This document shows positions 28,146 through 37,105 of a DNA stretch of 64,000 nucleotides, piece by piece. The notes under the pieces were generated by a model, which worked only from the letters and a program-made list of their open reading frames with translations, ran no database searches and was not told the DNA's origin. The position numbers were made by a program, and so were the translations under genes. The stretch comes from Closterium sp. Naga37s-1 (lineage: Eukaryota; Streptophyta; Zygnematophyceae; Desmidiales; Closteriaceae): NCBI GenBank assembly GCA_947471745.1, contig CANJKZ010000264.1:317501-381500 (forward strand), given 5' to 3'. How positions within the stretch are numbered: position 1 is the first letter of the stretch; each line of letters opens with the position of its first letter.

Positions 28146-31100
28146 ATGGCGTCGCTTCGAGTTCTCCCGTTCGACCCGGAGGGCAGACCTGTAGCATTTG
28201 ACACGTGGCACGACGATCTGCAACTGTACCTACTGAGCGACAGTCGGGACAGTGTCTCACTGTTTGACCACGTGTCCAGTGCCGCTCTAGCCCCTCCCGC
28301 CAATGCTGACGTTTCGACTCGTTCCCAGTGGCTGTCTCGTGACGCTACTGCCCGCTTGGCCATTCGCAACCACCTGCCCGCAACCAAATGTGCTCACTTT
28401 GGCGAGCACAGGACAGCACAGGCCCTGTACGACGCTGTCGTTGCTCGCTACTCCTCCCCTGCCACTGCTGCAGTTGGCAGGCTGCTACTGCCCTACCTGT
28501 TCCCTGAGCTGTCGGCTTTTGCCACAGTAGCGGACCTGGTTACCCACCTGCGCACTAGCGACGCTCGCTACCGCGCTACCGTCCCTGCTGATTTCCTTCC
28601 CACGAACCAGCCCCCCGTGTTCATCACCCTCTACTTCATAGTCACTCGCCTCCCTGACTCCCTTCGCTCTGTCAGGGACCACTTCCTCACCCTCGACCCC
28701 ACTTCCCTCACTGTTGACCTCCTCGAGCAGCATCTCCTCGCAGCTGAGACTAGTGCAGTTGCTGTAGGTGCTGCTCGTGGCACCCCGCGCTCACCCTTCT
28801 TTGAGGGGTGCTCCCCCTCCCCCCTTTCCTCCTCCTTCGCCTGTGCTGCTGCTGCAGACGTCTCTGTTCCTGAGGACGTCGGTGCTGCTTCGACTAGTAC
28901 GAAGCACCGCAACAGCAAGGGCAAGGGTGGCCGGGGTAGTGGAGGAGGCAGCGGTGGTGGTGGAGGTGGCAGTGGGCGTGGCAGTGGGGGCAGCGGTAGA
29001 GGAGGCGGAGGCGGTGGAGGTGGTGGCGGTGGTGGGACCGGTGGCGGAGGTGGAGGCTCTGGTGGCGGCGGTGGAGGCAGCGGAGGGAGTGGCGGCAGTG
29101 GAGGCGGTGGGACCAGTGGTGGTCGGTCTGGACCTCAACGTGGAGGCCCTGGTGGTGGTCGGGGCCAGCAGCAGCAGCGTCGGAGCGAGACTCAGACGCC
29201 CCAGCAGCTCTGTGAGTGGTTGGTTCAGCGTGGGGCGGGTGAGGGTAGTGAGACCTGCCCGTATGTCATTCGCACGGGTGCCCGTGCGGGCAGGACATGC
29301 GGGAGGTTTCACACTGCGCGCCGCTGCTTTGCCCGCCTTGACGACGCCTGGCGCACTCAGTTTGGTGATGACGTCGAGCGCCCTCGCTGGGCGGAGTTGC
29401 TTAGGTCGGGAGTTGCTATCTTTGACCTAGACTTTGATGTTATTATCTCTACCATGTATGCTTTGTCTTTTAGTGCTGAGGGTGACTGTTACTGGTGTGT
29501 GCCGCCTGACCCAGGTATAGCCGCTGCTGCTCTAAGTGCTAGTGCGTCTGGTACTCCCCCTGGTACTGCGCCTACTGAGGCCCTGCACACCTTCACGTTG
29601 GACTCCGGCACCTCGCGCTGTTTCTTTCGTGACAGCACCACTCTCACTCCTCTTCCTGCACCTATTCCGGTCAGACTGGCTGACCCCTATGGGGGCCCGG
29701 TCGTTACTAGTTCCTCCACTGTCCTCCCGTGTCCGGCGGTTCTGTCGGGCTCACTGTCAGGTCTTCACCTCCCCTCGTTCTCTACGAACTTGGTGAGTAC
29801 CGCTGCCCTTCAGGATGCGATGGTTACTACCACCACTCCTGGGGGTCAGCGTGTGTCGATCTGCACGTGGACACGGACGGGGCGTCACCTGGCTACGTTC
29901 ACTCGTCGGCCAGGGCCGAGTCTGTACACACTGGCTACTGAGCCTCCTCAAGTCGCTGCGTCTGCTCAGGTGTCCGCGTCAGGTCAGGTAGCCGCCTCTT
30001 GCTCGTGTCGCCTCCTATCGCACCAGACTCTTCTTTGGCACCACCGCCTGGGTCACCCCTCCCTGCCACGCCTTCGTGGTATGCACTCCCGTCTCCTGGT
30101 CTCTGGTCTCCCCAGGTCTCTGCCTCCCCTGCCGCCCTCGCCTGCCCCGCCCTGTCTTCCTTGCGTCGAGGGGCGGCAGCGCTCCGCTCCTCAATCCTCC
30201 TCGTTTCCCCCGACGACTGCTCCCCTGCAGACCCTCCACATGGACGTGTGGGGCCCAGCCCGCGTCAGTGGACAGGGCCGCGAGCGCTACTTTCTGCTGG
30301 TAGTTGACGACTACACGCGGTACACCACAGTCTTCCCCTTGCGCAGCAAGGGTGAAGTCTCTGCTGTCTTGATCCCTTGGATCCGCACAGTCCGTCTCCA
30401 GCTGCGCGAGCGGTTCGGCTAGGACCTTCCTGTCCTGGGTCTGCACTCTGACAGAGGTGGTGAGTTCTCCTCCGACCTCTTGCGGGACTTTTGTCGTGGG
30501 GAGGGCATTCTCCAATCGTTCACGCTTCCGGACTCCCCTCAGCAAAATGGGATTGCTGAGCGCCGCATTGGCTTAGTCATGGAGGTCGCTCGTACCTCCA
30601 TGATCCATGCGGCCGCTCCCCATTTTCTGTGGCCGTTTGCGGTCCGGTACGCTGCGCATCAGCTCAAACTTTGGCCCCGTGTCTCCTTGCCGGAGACCTC
30701 GCCCACACTGCGTTGGACGGGGAAGGTTGGCGATGCGTCGGTGTTCCGGGTCTGGGGTTCTCGTGCCTTTGTTCGCGATACGTCCGCGGACAAGCTCTCC
30801 GCCCGCGCCATTCCCTGCGTCTTCCTTGGCTTTGTCCCTGACGCGCCTGGCTGGCAGTTTTACCACCCCACCTCGCGCCGTGTCTTCCCTTCTCAGGACG
30901 TCACGTTCGACGAGTCGGTTCCCTTCTACCGTCTCTTCCCCTACCGCTCTGCCCCTTCCCCGCCCCCGCCACTCTTCCTTGCTCCCGGTCCACCTCCGGT
31001 AGACCCCCTTCCGCCCCAGGGTCCTGCTCCCTCGGGAGTGTCTCAGGTAGACCCTCTCCCTGGTACTGCGCCTGTTCAGGTAGCTATCGTCTCAGGTGCT

Positions 31101-33861
31101 GCTCCAGGTGCTGCGTCTGGGGGTGCTGCGTCTGGGGGTGCTGCGTCTGGGGGTGCGGAGCCGGGGGGTGCGGGGTCTGAGGGTGTTGGGTCTGGGGGTG
31201 CTGAGCCTGAGGGTGTTGAGCCTGGGGGCGCTGAGTCGGAGGGTGCGGAGCCTGGGGGTGCCGAGTCGGAGGGTGCGGAGACTGGGGGTTCTGAGCCTCG
31301 GGGTGCTGCTTCGTCTAGAGGTCCTGCTGGTGCTTCACCGCGACTGTCCTCGCAGCAGCTGCGTGAGTGGCTTGTTCAGCGCCCACACCGTCGGAGTGGA
31401 GCTCCTATGGCTGGCGAGCCTGGAGACGCTGGAGCTGGAGGTGCTGCTGTTACTACTGGAGCTGGAGACCCTACGGAGCCTGGAGCAGCTGGCGCCGGAG
31501 GCGCTAGAGCTGGTGTAGCTGGAGTTGGAGGCCCTAGCGCAGGAGGCGCTGGAGCTGCAGGAGCTGGAGCTGGTGACCCTGGAGCTGGAGGTGCTGGAGG
31601 CACTGTGCGGCCGCGCCCGTACTTCGTTCCCCTGCTTCAGCAGGTTCTTGGTGTCCCGTCTTCTACTGGTCTTCCTCCTCCCTTCCTCTGTCCACCGCCT
31701 GACCAGTCGCAGCCGCCGTTACAGCCAGCCTCCCCGCTGCCTGTTCCCTCTCCTTACACTGAGCAGTCTGGAGGTCTTACAGAGTGTCGTGAGCCTGCGT
31801 CTCGTCCTGTCTTGCATATTCGCACTGCTCGTCGCGCTCCTCGTTCACGTCCTCCTCCTGTCCCGGGCACGCACACTATGGCACTCCGTCCTTCCTCTGT
31901 TCCACTGCGTATTCCTCTGCCTGCTCCTCCTGAGTCCTCTCTTCCTGAGGCCCCTGACCCTGAGTCTGACCGAGCGCGCTGCCAGTCCCACTGTCGCTCG
32001 TCTCCTTGCCACTGCAGTCACTGACCCTTCCTTTGAGTCTACTGCTGCTTCTGCTCTCGTTGCTGAGCTGCTTGACTTTGCTGCTGCCTGCCGTCTCGAC
32101 TACGCCTCTGCTCTAGTTGCTGAGTCTGTGTCTGCCAGTCCTCCGTCCGTCGGGGGTGAGTGTGCTCTTGGCATGGACGTCCTTGAGGACAGGCAGGAGG
32201 ACTTTGAGTGTCTTGCAGCTGCTGTACCTCGTTTCGCTTCCTTGCTGCTTGCCCCTGAGGGAGACCCGGATGCTCCAGACATCCCGACCCCGCGCTCTTA
32301 CACAGAGGCGATTACGGGTCCTTACTCCTCTCAGTGGCAGGCAGCTATGGATGCCGAGATGGCATCCTGGAAGTCCACAGGCACTTACGTCGACGAGGTT
32401 CCCCCACCTGGGGTGAATATAGTCGATGGCATGTGGATCTTCAGGGTGAAGTGGCCGCCGGGTTCTCCGCCTGCCTTCAAGGCGCGTTACGTTGCTCGAG
32501 GTTTCAGTCAGCGACAGGGAGTTGACTACTTCCAGACCTTCTCCCCCACCCCGAAGATGACTACTCTTCGGGTGTTGCTGCACGTAGCTGCTCAGCGTGA
32601 CTACGAGTTACACTCCCTGGACTTCAGTACAGCCTTCCTGCAGGGCAGCCTGCACGAGGAGATCTGGCTGCGCCGACCACCTGGTTTCACTGGGTCATTT
32701 CCTACAGGTACCCAGTGGAGCCTCCGCCGGCCAGTCTATGGTCTCCGCTAGGCGCCTCGCGAGTGGCACGACACACTCAGGACTACACTTGCGGCTCTTG
32801 GGTTTGTTCCTTCTACAGCAGACCTGTCGCTGTTTCTACGCACCGACACCTCGCTGCTGCCCTTCTACGTCCTAGTGTACGTCGACGACCTCGTCTTTGC
32901 CACGGCTGACATTGAGGCACTGACCCTAGTGAAGTCCGAGCTGCAGAAGAGACATACCTGCACTGACCTGGGTGAACTGCGCAACTACCTTGGCCTGCAG
33001 ATCACCCGGGACAGAGCACGGCGCACCATCACACTGACTTAGTCACACATGGTGCACCAGGTCCTTCAGCGCTTCGGCTTCCAGTACTCCTCGCCACAGC
33101 TCACTCCTCTGTCTACCAGCCACTCGCTCTCAGCTCCACCTTTGGACGAGTCCGTAGAGCCGAGTGGTCCGTACCCAGAGCTTGTGGGTTGCCTCATGTA
33201 CCTGATGACTTGCACACGACCCGACCTCGCGTACCCTCTCAGCCTTCTGGCTCGCTACGTGGCTCCCGGCAGGCACCGAAAGGTGCACTGGGATGCTGCG
33301 AAGAGGGTACTGCGTTACCTGTGCAGTACGTCGGGCATGGGACTTGTGCTTGGAGGACGGGGTCCTGTTGTCCTCACTGGTCACGCAGACGCATCCTGGG
33401 TTGACGACTCAGCTACGTATCGGTCGTCGCAGGGTTACACCTTCAGCCTTGGGTCTGGCTCGGTTTCTTGGCGGTCTACCCGCTCGTCTTCAGTTCTCAG
33501 CTCCAGCTGTGAGGCTGAGATCTACGCCGGAGCCATGACTGCTCAGGAGCTACGCTGGCTCACCTGCTTGCTGACCGACTTGGGAGAGCAGCCTCGTTCG
33601 CCTCCAGTCCTGTACGTAGACAACAAGGCCATGATAGCCTTGTGTCAGGAGCACAGACTGGAGCACAGAACGAAGCACATCGCTCTGCGATACTTCCTTG
33701 CTCGAGAGTTGCAGCAGCGTGGTCAGCTTCGTCTAACGTACGTGGCCACTCGGGCCAACACTGCTGATGTCTTCACCAAGGCACTTCCGCCTGGTGACCA
33801 TCAGCGCTTTGTTACTGTGTTAGGCCTTGTGCCTACGTTGTCTCACTTACTTACTGCCTGA
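28146..33861 (+). pseudogene. Element D gag-pol polyprotein, broken by three TAG codons and one frameshift
   Basis: Starts MASLRVLPFDPEG. Gag, Gly tract, finger C-X13-C-X3-H-X4-C, protease LDSGTSRCFFRD (DSGT), pre-integrase HHRLGHPS, integrase HMDVWGP...LHSDRGGEF...NGIAERR, repeat linker, RT with YVDDLVFA and RNase H ending NTADVFTKALPPGDH are all present in order. TAG codons interrupt at 30420-30422 (Ser codon in B), 32749-32751 (Gln in B) and 33040-33042 (Gln in B). One frameshift lies near 31965-31985. Sequence to each side stays well conserved, so inactivation is fairly recent. Confidence -1.
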
Positions 33862-34104
33862 CTTTGCCTGTACTGTGATCTATCTATATACCTGCATGTT
33901 TGCACTTGTTAGGGTATGATCACTGTATTGTTTGTTCACTTTATATAACTCTGCATGTGAACTGGCCTTGTGGCCCTTTGCTTGTGCTCGGACTGTGTGG
34001 TGACTTTGTGATCCACCCTGAGCTTGCTTTGATTTGCTTCTTCTCTTGACTGGTCTTGTGACCATTGCTTGTTCTGGCTATCCCCCACTTCGCCTATGGG
34101 GGTG
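33862..34104 (+). other. Element D 3' untranslated module with polypurine tract
   Basis: Contains the conserved stretch GTGATCCACCCTGAGCTTGC (33999-34030 region) and the tract TATGGGGGTG at the LTR border, in the same order as A, B, C, E and G. Confidence -1.
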
Positions 34105-34265
34105 TGTCAAACATATATGCTTAGTTATATCTAGGCTTAGTTTATGTGTTTACAGTTGTCTAGGCTATAATGGGTTTAGGCTTAGGGGGTACGGAATTTC
34201 TCTCGACATTCTACTTGTACCCCTCCCCCTTTCCTAGTCAATCATTCTCGTCACTTATTCTAACA
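34105..34265 (+). repeat. Element D, 3' LTR
   Basis: 161 bp; four differences from the 5' LTR by eye; followed by GTCGT. Confidence -1.
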
Positions 34266-34270
34266 GTCGT

Positions 34271-35256
34271 TACGTGCGAGCAGCGCCAGTCGCGGGGTAA
34301 CGATATGCGGTGTGTCAAATTTGAGAAATTTCTCGCACGATATCCAATCGATCGGAGCCGCCCGCTGATCAGGTATGTGTGGGGGACTTTCAGGCAGCGG
34401 GACTGGGAGATTCCAGACCTTTTCGTCGTCGTCGGTGAAATCGTGGCGCGTGCTGAACGTATTATTGTTCGAGAACGCTCCGATTGGCTGGCGTGCTGGC
34501 TCAGGTGACGGTGAGCGTGCGCGGGGATGACGGGATCCGCTCGTCATTGTCATGTTGCCCATGACATTGCGGACTGAGGCAGTCTGTGGCGACTGCTGCT
34601 GCTGATGCTGAACGGCTGGGTTCAGGTTGCGCGGTGGGGTTTGGTGCCCCTCGGCTTGACGCGTGTCGTTTCGTGCGTCTTGTCGTCCGGACCAGTTGCT
34701 CGGATTGGCCTGACGAGGGCGAGATCGGAATTTCTACCGATCTGCCAGGTGCCCGAAAATTCTGCAAATCTTGTAGTAAAGGCGCCGCGGCCGTCGCTCC
34801 TCCGTGTTGTCGGCGTAGAAAGCGAGGCGTTCCCGGTCTCGTCGCGGCGCTGGTCGCTGCTGATCCATATCCCTTTGTTCAACGAGAAGGGCGGCGCATA
34901 GGGCGGCCTCCGAGATGACCCCCTGTTGTCGGAGAAGCGCCTTGCAGGGCCGCCATTCAGGTCCGAGCCCTTGAAGCACGATGTTCACGAAAATCTCCTC
35001 TGAGACCGTGCTTCCCAATTTCGCGATTTGATCGCGTAAGCTCCGACAGTGGTTGATGTAGCTATTGACCTTCTCCCCTATGGCCATTTTAGTCTCCAGT
35101 AGTTGCTGGAGCAGGCGGCTCGATGAAACCGAATCTTTCGGTTGGTACACGCCGTTTAGATGGTGCCAAGCATCGAGGGCTAGAGCAGGAGTCTTCCTGT
35201 ACGAGCGAATGCTCAACTGCTCCGTCGGCGACATATTCCGCGGGAGGACGCCGTAC
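34271..35256 (-). pseudogene. Element X: gag core and knuckle region (decayed)
   Basis: Minus strand shows the copia gag (UBN2-type) region: LSIRSYRKTPALALDAWHHL, KMAIGEKVNSYINHCRSLRD, VLQGLGPEWRPCKALL and AALLVEQRDMD, aligning with gag of F (VLLAGLGPEWRQCRSIL). Downstream frames change and the zinc knuckle is degraded (YYKICRIFGH where F has SFCRKAGH). Bounded on the left by D and on the right by the TRIM, with CGTAC at 35252-35256 as TRIM target duplication. Confidence -1.
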
Positions 35257-35394
35257 TGTTAGAGGTCCACTGGTGATCCCCGATTGATCCTAGGGAAGGG
35301 TTACAGACATGTTGGACTGGGGCGTTATGGGCGCACTGACCTGCTACTTAACAAGCCATTTTATCCCAATGGTCTAGTGGTTGGGATTCTGACA
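35257..35394 (+). repeat. TRIM, 5' terminal repeat
   Basis: 138 bp starting TGTTAGAGGTCC and ending GGGATTCTGACA. Confidence -1.
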
Positions 35395-35427
35395 TGGTAT
35401 CAGAACGAAGGTCTCGGGTTCGAATCC
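35370..35427 (+). promoter_or_regulatory. Candidate RNA polymerase III type 2 promoter (A box 35370-35380, B box 35417-35427)
   Basis: TGGTCTAGTGG fits the tRNA A-box pattern TRGYNNARNNGG, and GGTTCGAATCC is the B-box consensus; the boxes start 47 bases apart, inside the usual range. A start some 10-15 bases before the A box and termination at TTTT (35566-35569) would give an RNA of roughly 210 bases spanning the primer site and polypurine tract. Transcription is inferred, not shown. Confidence -1.
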
Positions 35428-35463
35428 CAGTGTGTGCACTTCGAGCATCCCAATGCGGTGGGG

Positions 35464-35601
35464 TGTCAGAGGTCCACTGGTGATCCCCGGTTGATCCTAG
35501 GGAAGGGTTACAGGCATGTTGGCCTGGGGGGTTATGGCCGCACTGACCCGCTACTTAACAAGCCATTTTATCCCAATGGTCTAGTGGTTGGGATTCTGAC
35601 A
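35464..35601 (+). repeat. TRIM, 3' terminal repeat
   Basis: 138 bp starting TGTCAGAGGTCC, ending GGGATTCTGACA; carries a second A box at 35577-35587 and TTTT at 35566-35569. Confidence -1.
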
Positions 35602-35606
35602 CGTAC

Positions 35607-36193
35607 GCCATCAACGACTCGTTGTAGTACTGCGCTTGGGCATCAGCAGTGTCCTCACCGGGTCCCGAGTAGCTCCCGTCGAAGCAATTAAATATCTGCG
35701 CGTTTTGCAACAGTAGTTCCAGCTCGAAGCTCCACGTATAGAAGTCTCTGCCGTCAAGACACACACTTGTCTTTATTTTTTATATGCTCAAAAACCTTGA
35801 TTGCGCAAAGATAATTGCTTCTTCGCAGGGACGGGGAGTCTTGGGTGTTGAGCCATTTGTGTCGAGGGAGAAGCTGTGCGGGGCGGTATTGTGGCCGTTC
35901 GAGGCGGGTTGAGTGGGTTGGGAAGATGTTCCCGCGTCGCCATTCCACAATGTTTGGAGTTGTTGCTCCAGGCTGGTGAGTCGCTGAAGCATCTGTGCGA
36001 GGGCGGCAATTCCAATCGTCGTTGTTTCCTCGCTTGTCGCAGCCGGGTTGGTCTGCGCTGCAGCCGTCAGATCCGTCTGACCACTAGATCCTCCAACCAT
36101 TCTCACGCACGAGCGTGTGCAGGGCGCCACTTTCCGTTCGCCGAAGATTTCGGAGGTGGCAATGCGAAGGATTCCTGAGTCGCTCTCATACCA
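35607..36193 (-). pseudogene. Element X: gag N-terminus, leader and primer-binding site
   Basis: Contains the gag start region MAPCTRSC... (from 36130) with LTSLEQQLQTLW, and, in another frame, DGRDFYTWSFELELLLQNA, which aligns with DFYTWSFEFELLVQTA of F. Right of the ORF is a short leader and primer site TGGTATGAGAGCGACTC next to the LTR at 36194. Unlike lineage 1, there is no long repeat leader. Confidence -1.
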
Positions 36194-36618
36194 TGTTGCG
36201 ATCAGATGTTGATCATACCTAGGATCACCTCAGGAAGGTTCGCACACGTCTCAGTAGTGGTGGGCCCTTGACCTCAATAGCAGAGTGGATGTAAAATGCT
36301 TGAAATGATAATAACATGCGAATACAGGAATATAAATAAGAGTACAAGGGAATTCGAATCGACCTAGGCTAGCCATGTACTCTAAGGGGTACATTCCCTT
36401 GTTGCAGCGAAACCGAACCGTGCGACTCGAGACGGTTACAAACTGCCTGGGCAGAATCCTCGCCACTGCTGCTGCCTGATGCTGTCTGCCCGACAGTCCA
36501 GATCCCTTCGTAACCGTACGACCCTTCGCGTCACTTCCACCTCTTCGTCTTCAGCCTCGGTAGTGTGTGCTGCGGTAAAGAGTGCACAGTAATGATTCAT
36601 CTTTTACTATTCGTAACA
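36194..36618 (-). repeat. Element X, 5' LTR
   Basis: 425 bp, about 20 differences from 5019-5443. Confidence -1.
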
Positions 36619-36738
36619 GGTGCGACTCGGGAGGCATCAACCCTAAGAACAATGCCCTTTTCCGTGTTTAGGGTTGATCCCTCCCGTAAATGCTTCAAGG
36701 TTCCCTAAGGGTTTTATTTTTTTTCAGCCCTGCCTAAA
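36619..36738. repeat. Imperfect inverted repeat near GGGAGGCATCAACCCTAA
   Basis: GGGAGGCATCAACCCTAA (about 36630) and TTTAGGGTTGATCCCTCCC (about 36671) can form a long hairpin with a ~20-base loop, followed by a T-rich stretch. A diverged direct copy of the right arm and following ~60 bases recurs at about 46537-46610, on the other side of unknown gene copy 2. Its identity is not clear. Confidence -1.
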
Positions 36739-36743
36739 ATTTC

Positions 36744-36879
36744 TGTTAGAATCCTAGGCAAAAAGTGTGTCGACTATCGAGAGGGTTGGTACAAAGGAGA
36801 AACCTAAGGGGTTGTACCCCACAGTGAGTACCCCACTAAGCCTACCCAAACTATAACATATATATACATATGTTTGACA
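36744..36879 (-). repeat. Element G, 3' LTR
   Basis: 136 bp. Sense start TGTCAAACATATGTATATA places a TATA box about 10 bases inside the edge. Confidence -1.
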
Positions 36880-37105
36880 CACCCCCATAGGCAAAGTGGG
36901 GGGAACAGAGGGTCACAAGACCAGTCAGGAAGTGCAAAGCAAGCTCAGGGTGGATCACAACGTCACCACGCAGTCGGAGCACAAGCAAGAAGGCCACAAG
37001 GCCAGTTCACATGCAGAAATATATATGTAACAACAACAATACATTGAGATCTACCTACAAGAACAAGCATGCAAGAATACATATAAATCATGGCACAAAC
37101 ATAGC
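36880..37105 (-). other. Element G 3' untranslated module with polypurine tract
   Basis: Polypurine tract TATGGGGGTG at the LTR, then the conserved stretch whose plus strand reads GCTCAGGGTGGATCACAAC, as in the other lineage 1 elements. Confidence -1.

Larger units (their letters stand above)
26616..34265 (+). mobile_element. Element D: degenerate autonomous copia element, opposite strand, nested in X
   Basis: 7650 bp; 161-bp LTRs (26616-26776, 34105-34265) with about four differences; perfect target duplication GTCGT (26611-26615, 34266-34270). The only full-size element on the plus strand. Primer site TGGTATTAAGAGCG follows the 5' LTR; polypurine tract TATGGGGGTG precedes the 3' LTR. Protein blocks place it in the A/B/E/G lineage but more diverged. 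Coding region broken by three TAG stops and one frameshift. Confidence -1.
35257..35601 (+). mobile_element. TRIM: 345-bp terminal-repeat retrotransposon in miniature with tRNA-type A and B boxes
   Basis: Two 138-bp direct repeats with TG...CA ends (35257-35394, 35464-35601) flank a 69-bp interior. Target duplication CGTAC (35252-35256, 35602-35606) is perfect. The interior begins TGGTATCAGAACG, a 10-base match to the usual plant initiator-Met primer site, and ends GCGGTGGGG, a polypurine tract: complete LTR-retrotransposon signals without coding capacity. Seven differences between the repeats lie mostly in their first two thirds; the last ~55 bases are identical. That end contains A-box TGGTCTAGTGG, and the interior contains a consensus B-box GGTTCGAATCC. 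It splits the gag of X, and X continues in register on the other side. Confidence -1.
5019..36618 (-). mobile_element. Element X: old Ty1/copia LTR retrotransposon carrying five nested insertions
   Basis: Two 425-bp LTRs (5019-5443 and 36194-36618) begin TGTTGCGATCAG and end CGTAACA on the plus strand. The element reads on the minus strand. Removing nested elements A, C, B, D and the TRIM, with one target duplication each, leaves about 6.8 kb in the copia order gag, protease, integrase, RT, RNase H. Each insertion splits a recognisable codon context of X, so X was there first. By eye the LTRs differ at about 20 of 425 positions, making X the oldest datable element here. The coding region has frameshifts and lost catalytic residues. 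No perfect target duplication flanks it. It belongs to the same lineage as F and Y. Confidence -1.

Noticed and set aside
30480..32024. Independent integrase-like gene of 514 codons
   Set aside because: Same frame as the upstream gag ORF and separated from it only by a TAG; part of the element D polyprotein.
35361..35430. tRNA gene
   Set aside because: A and B boxes are present but there is no acceptor stem or anticodon arm, the T-arm stem pairs poorly, and the sequence is split between LTR and primer site.
36665..36690. Telomere repeat (TTTAGGG)
   Set aside because: Only single TTTAGGG units inside a hairpin sequence, no tandem array.
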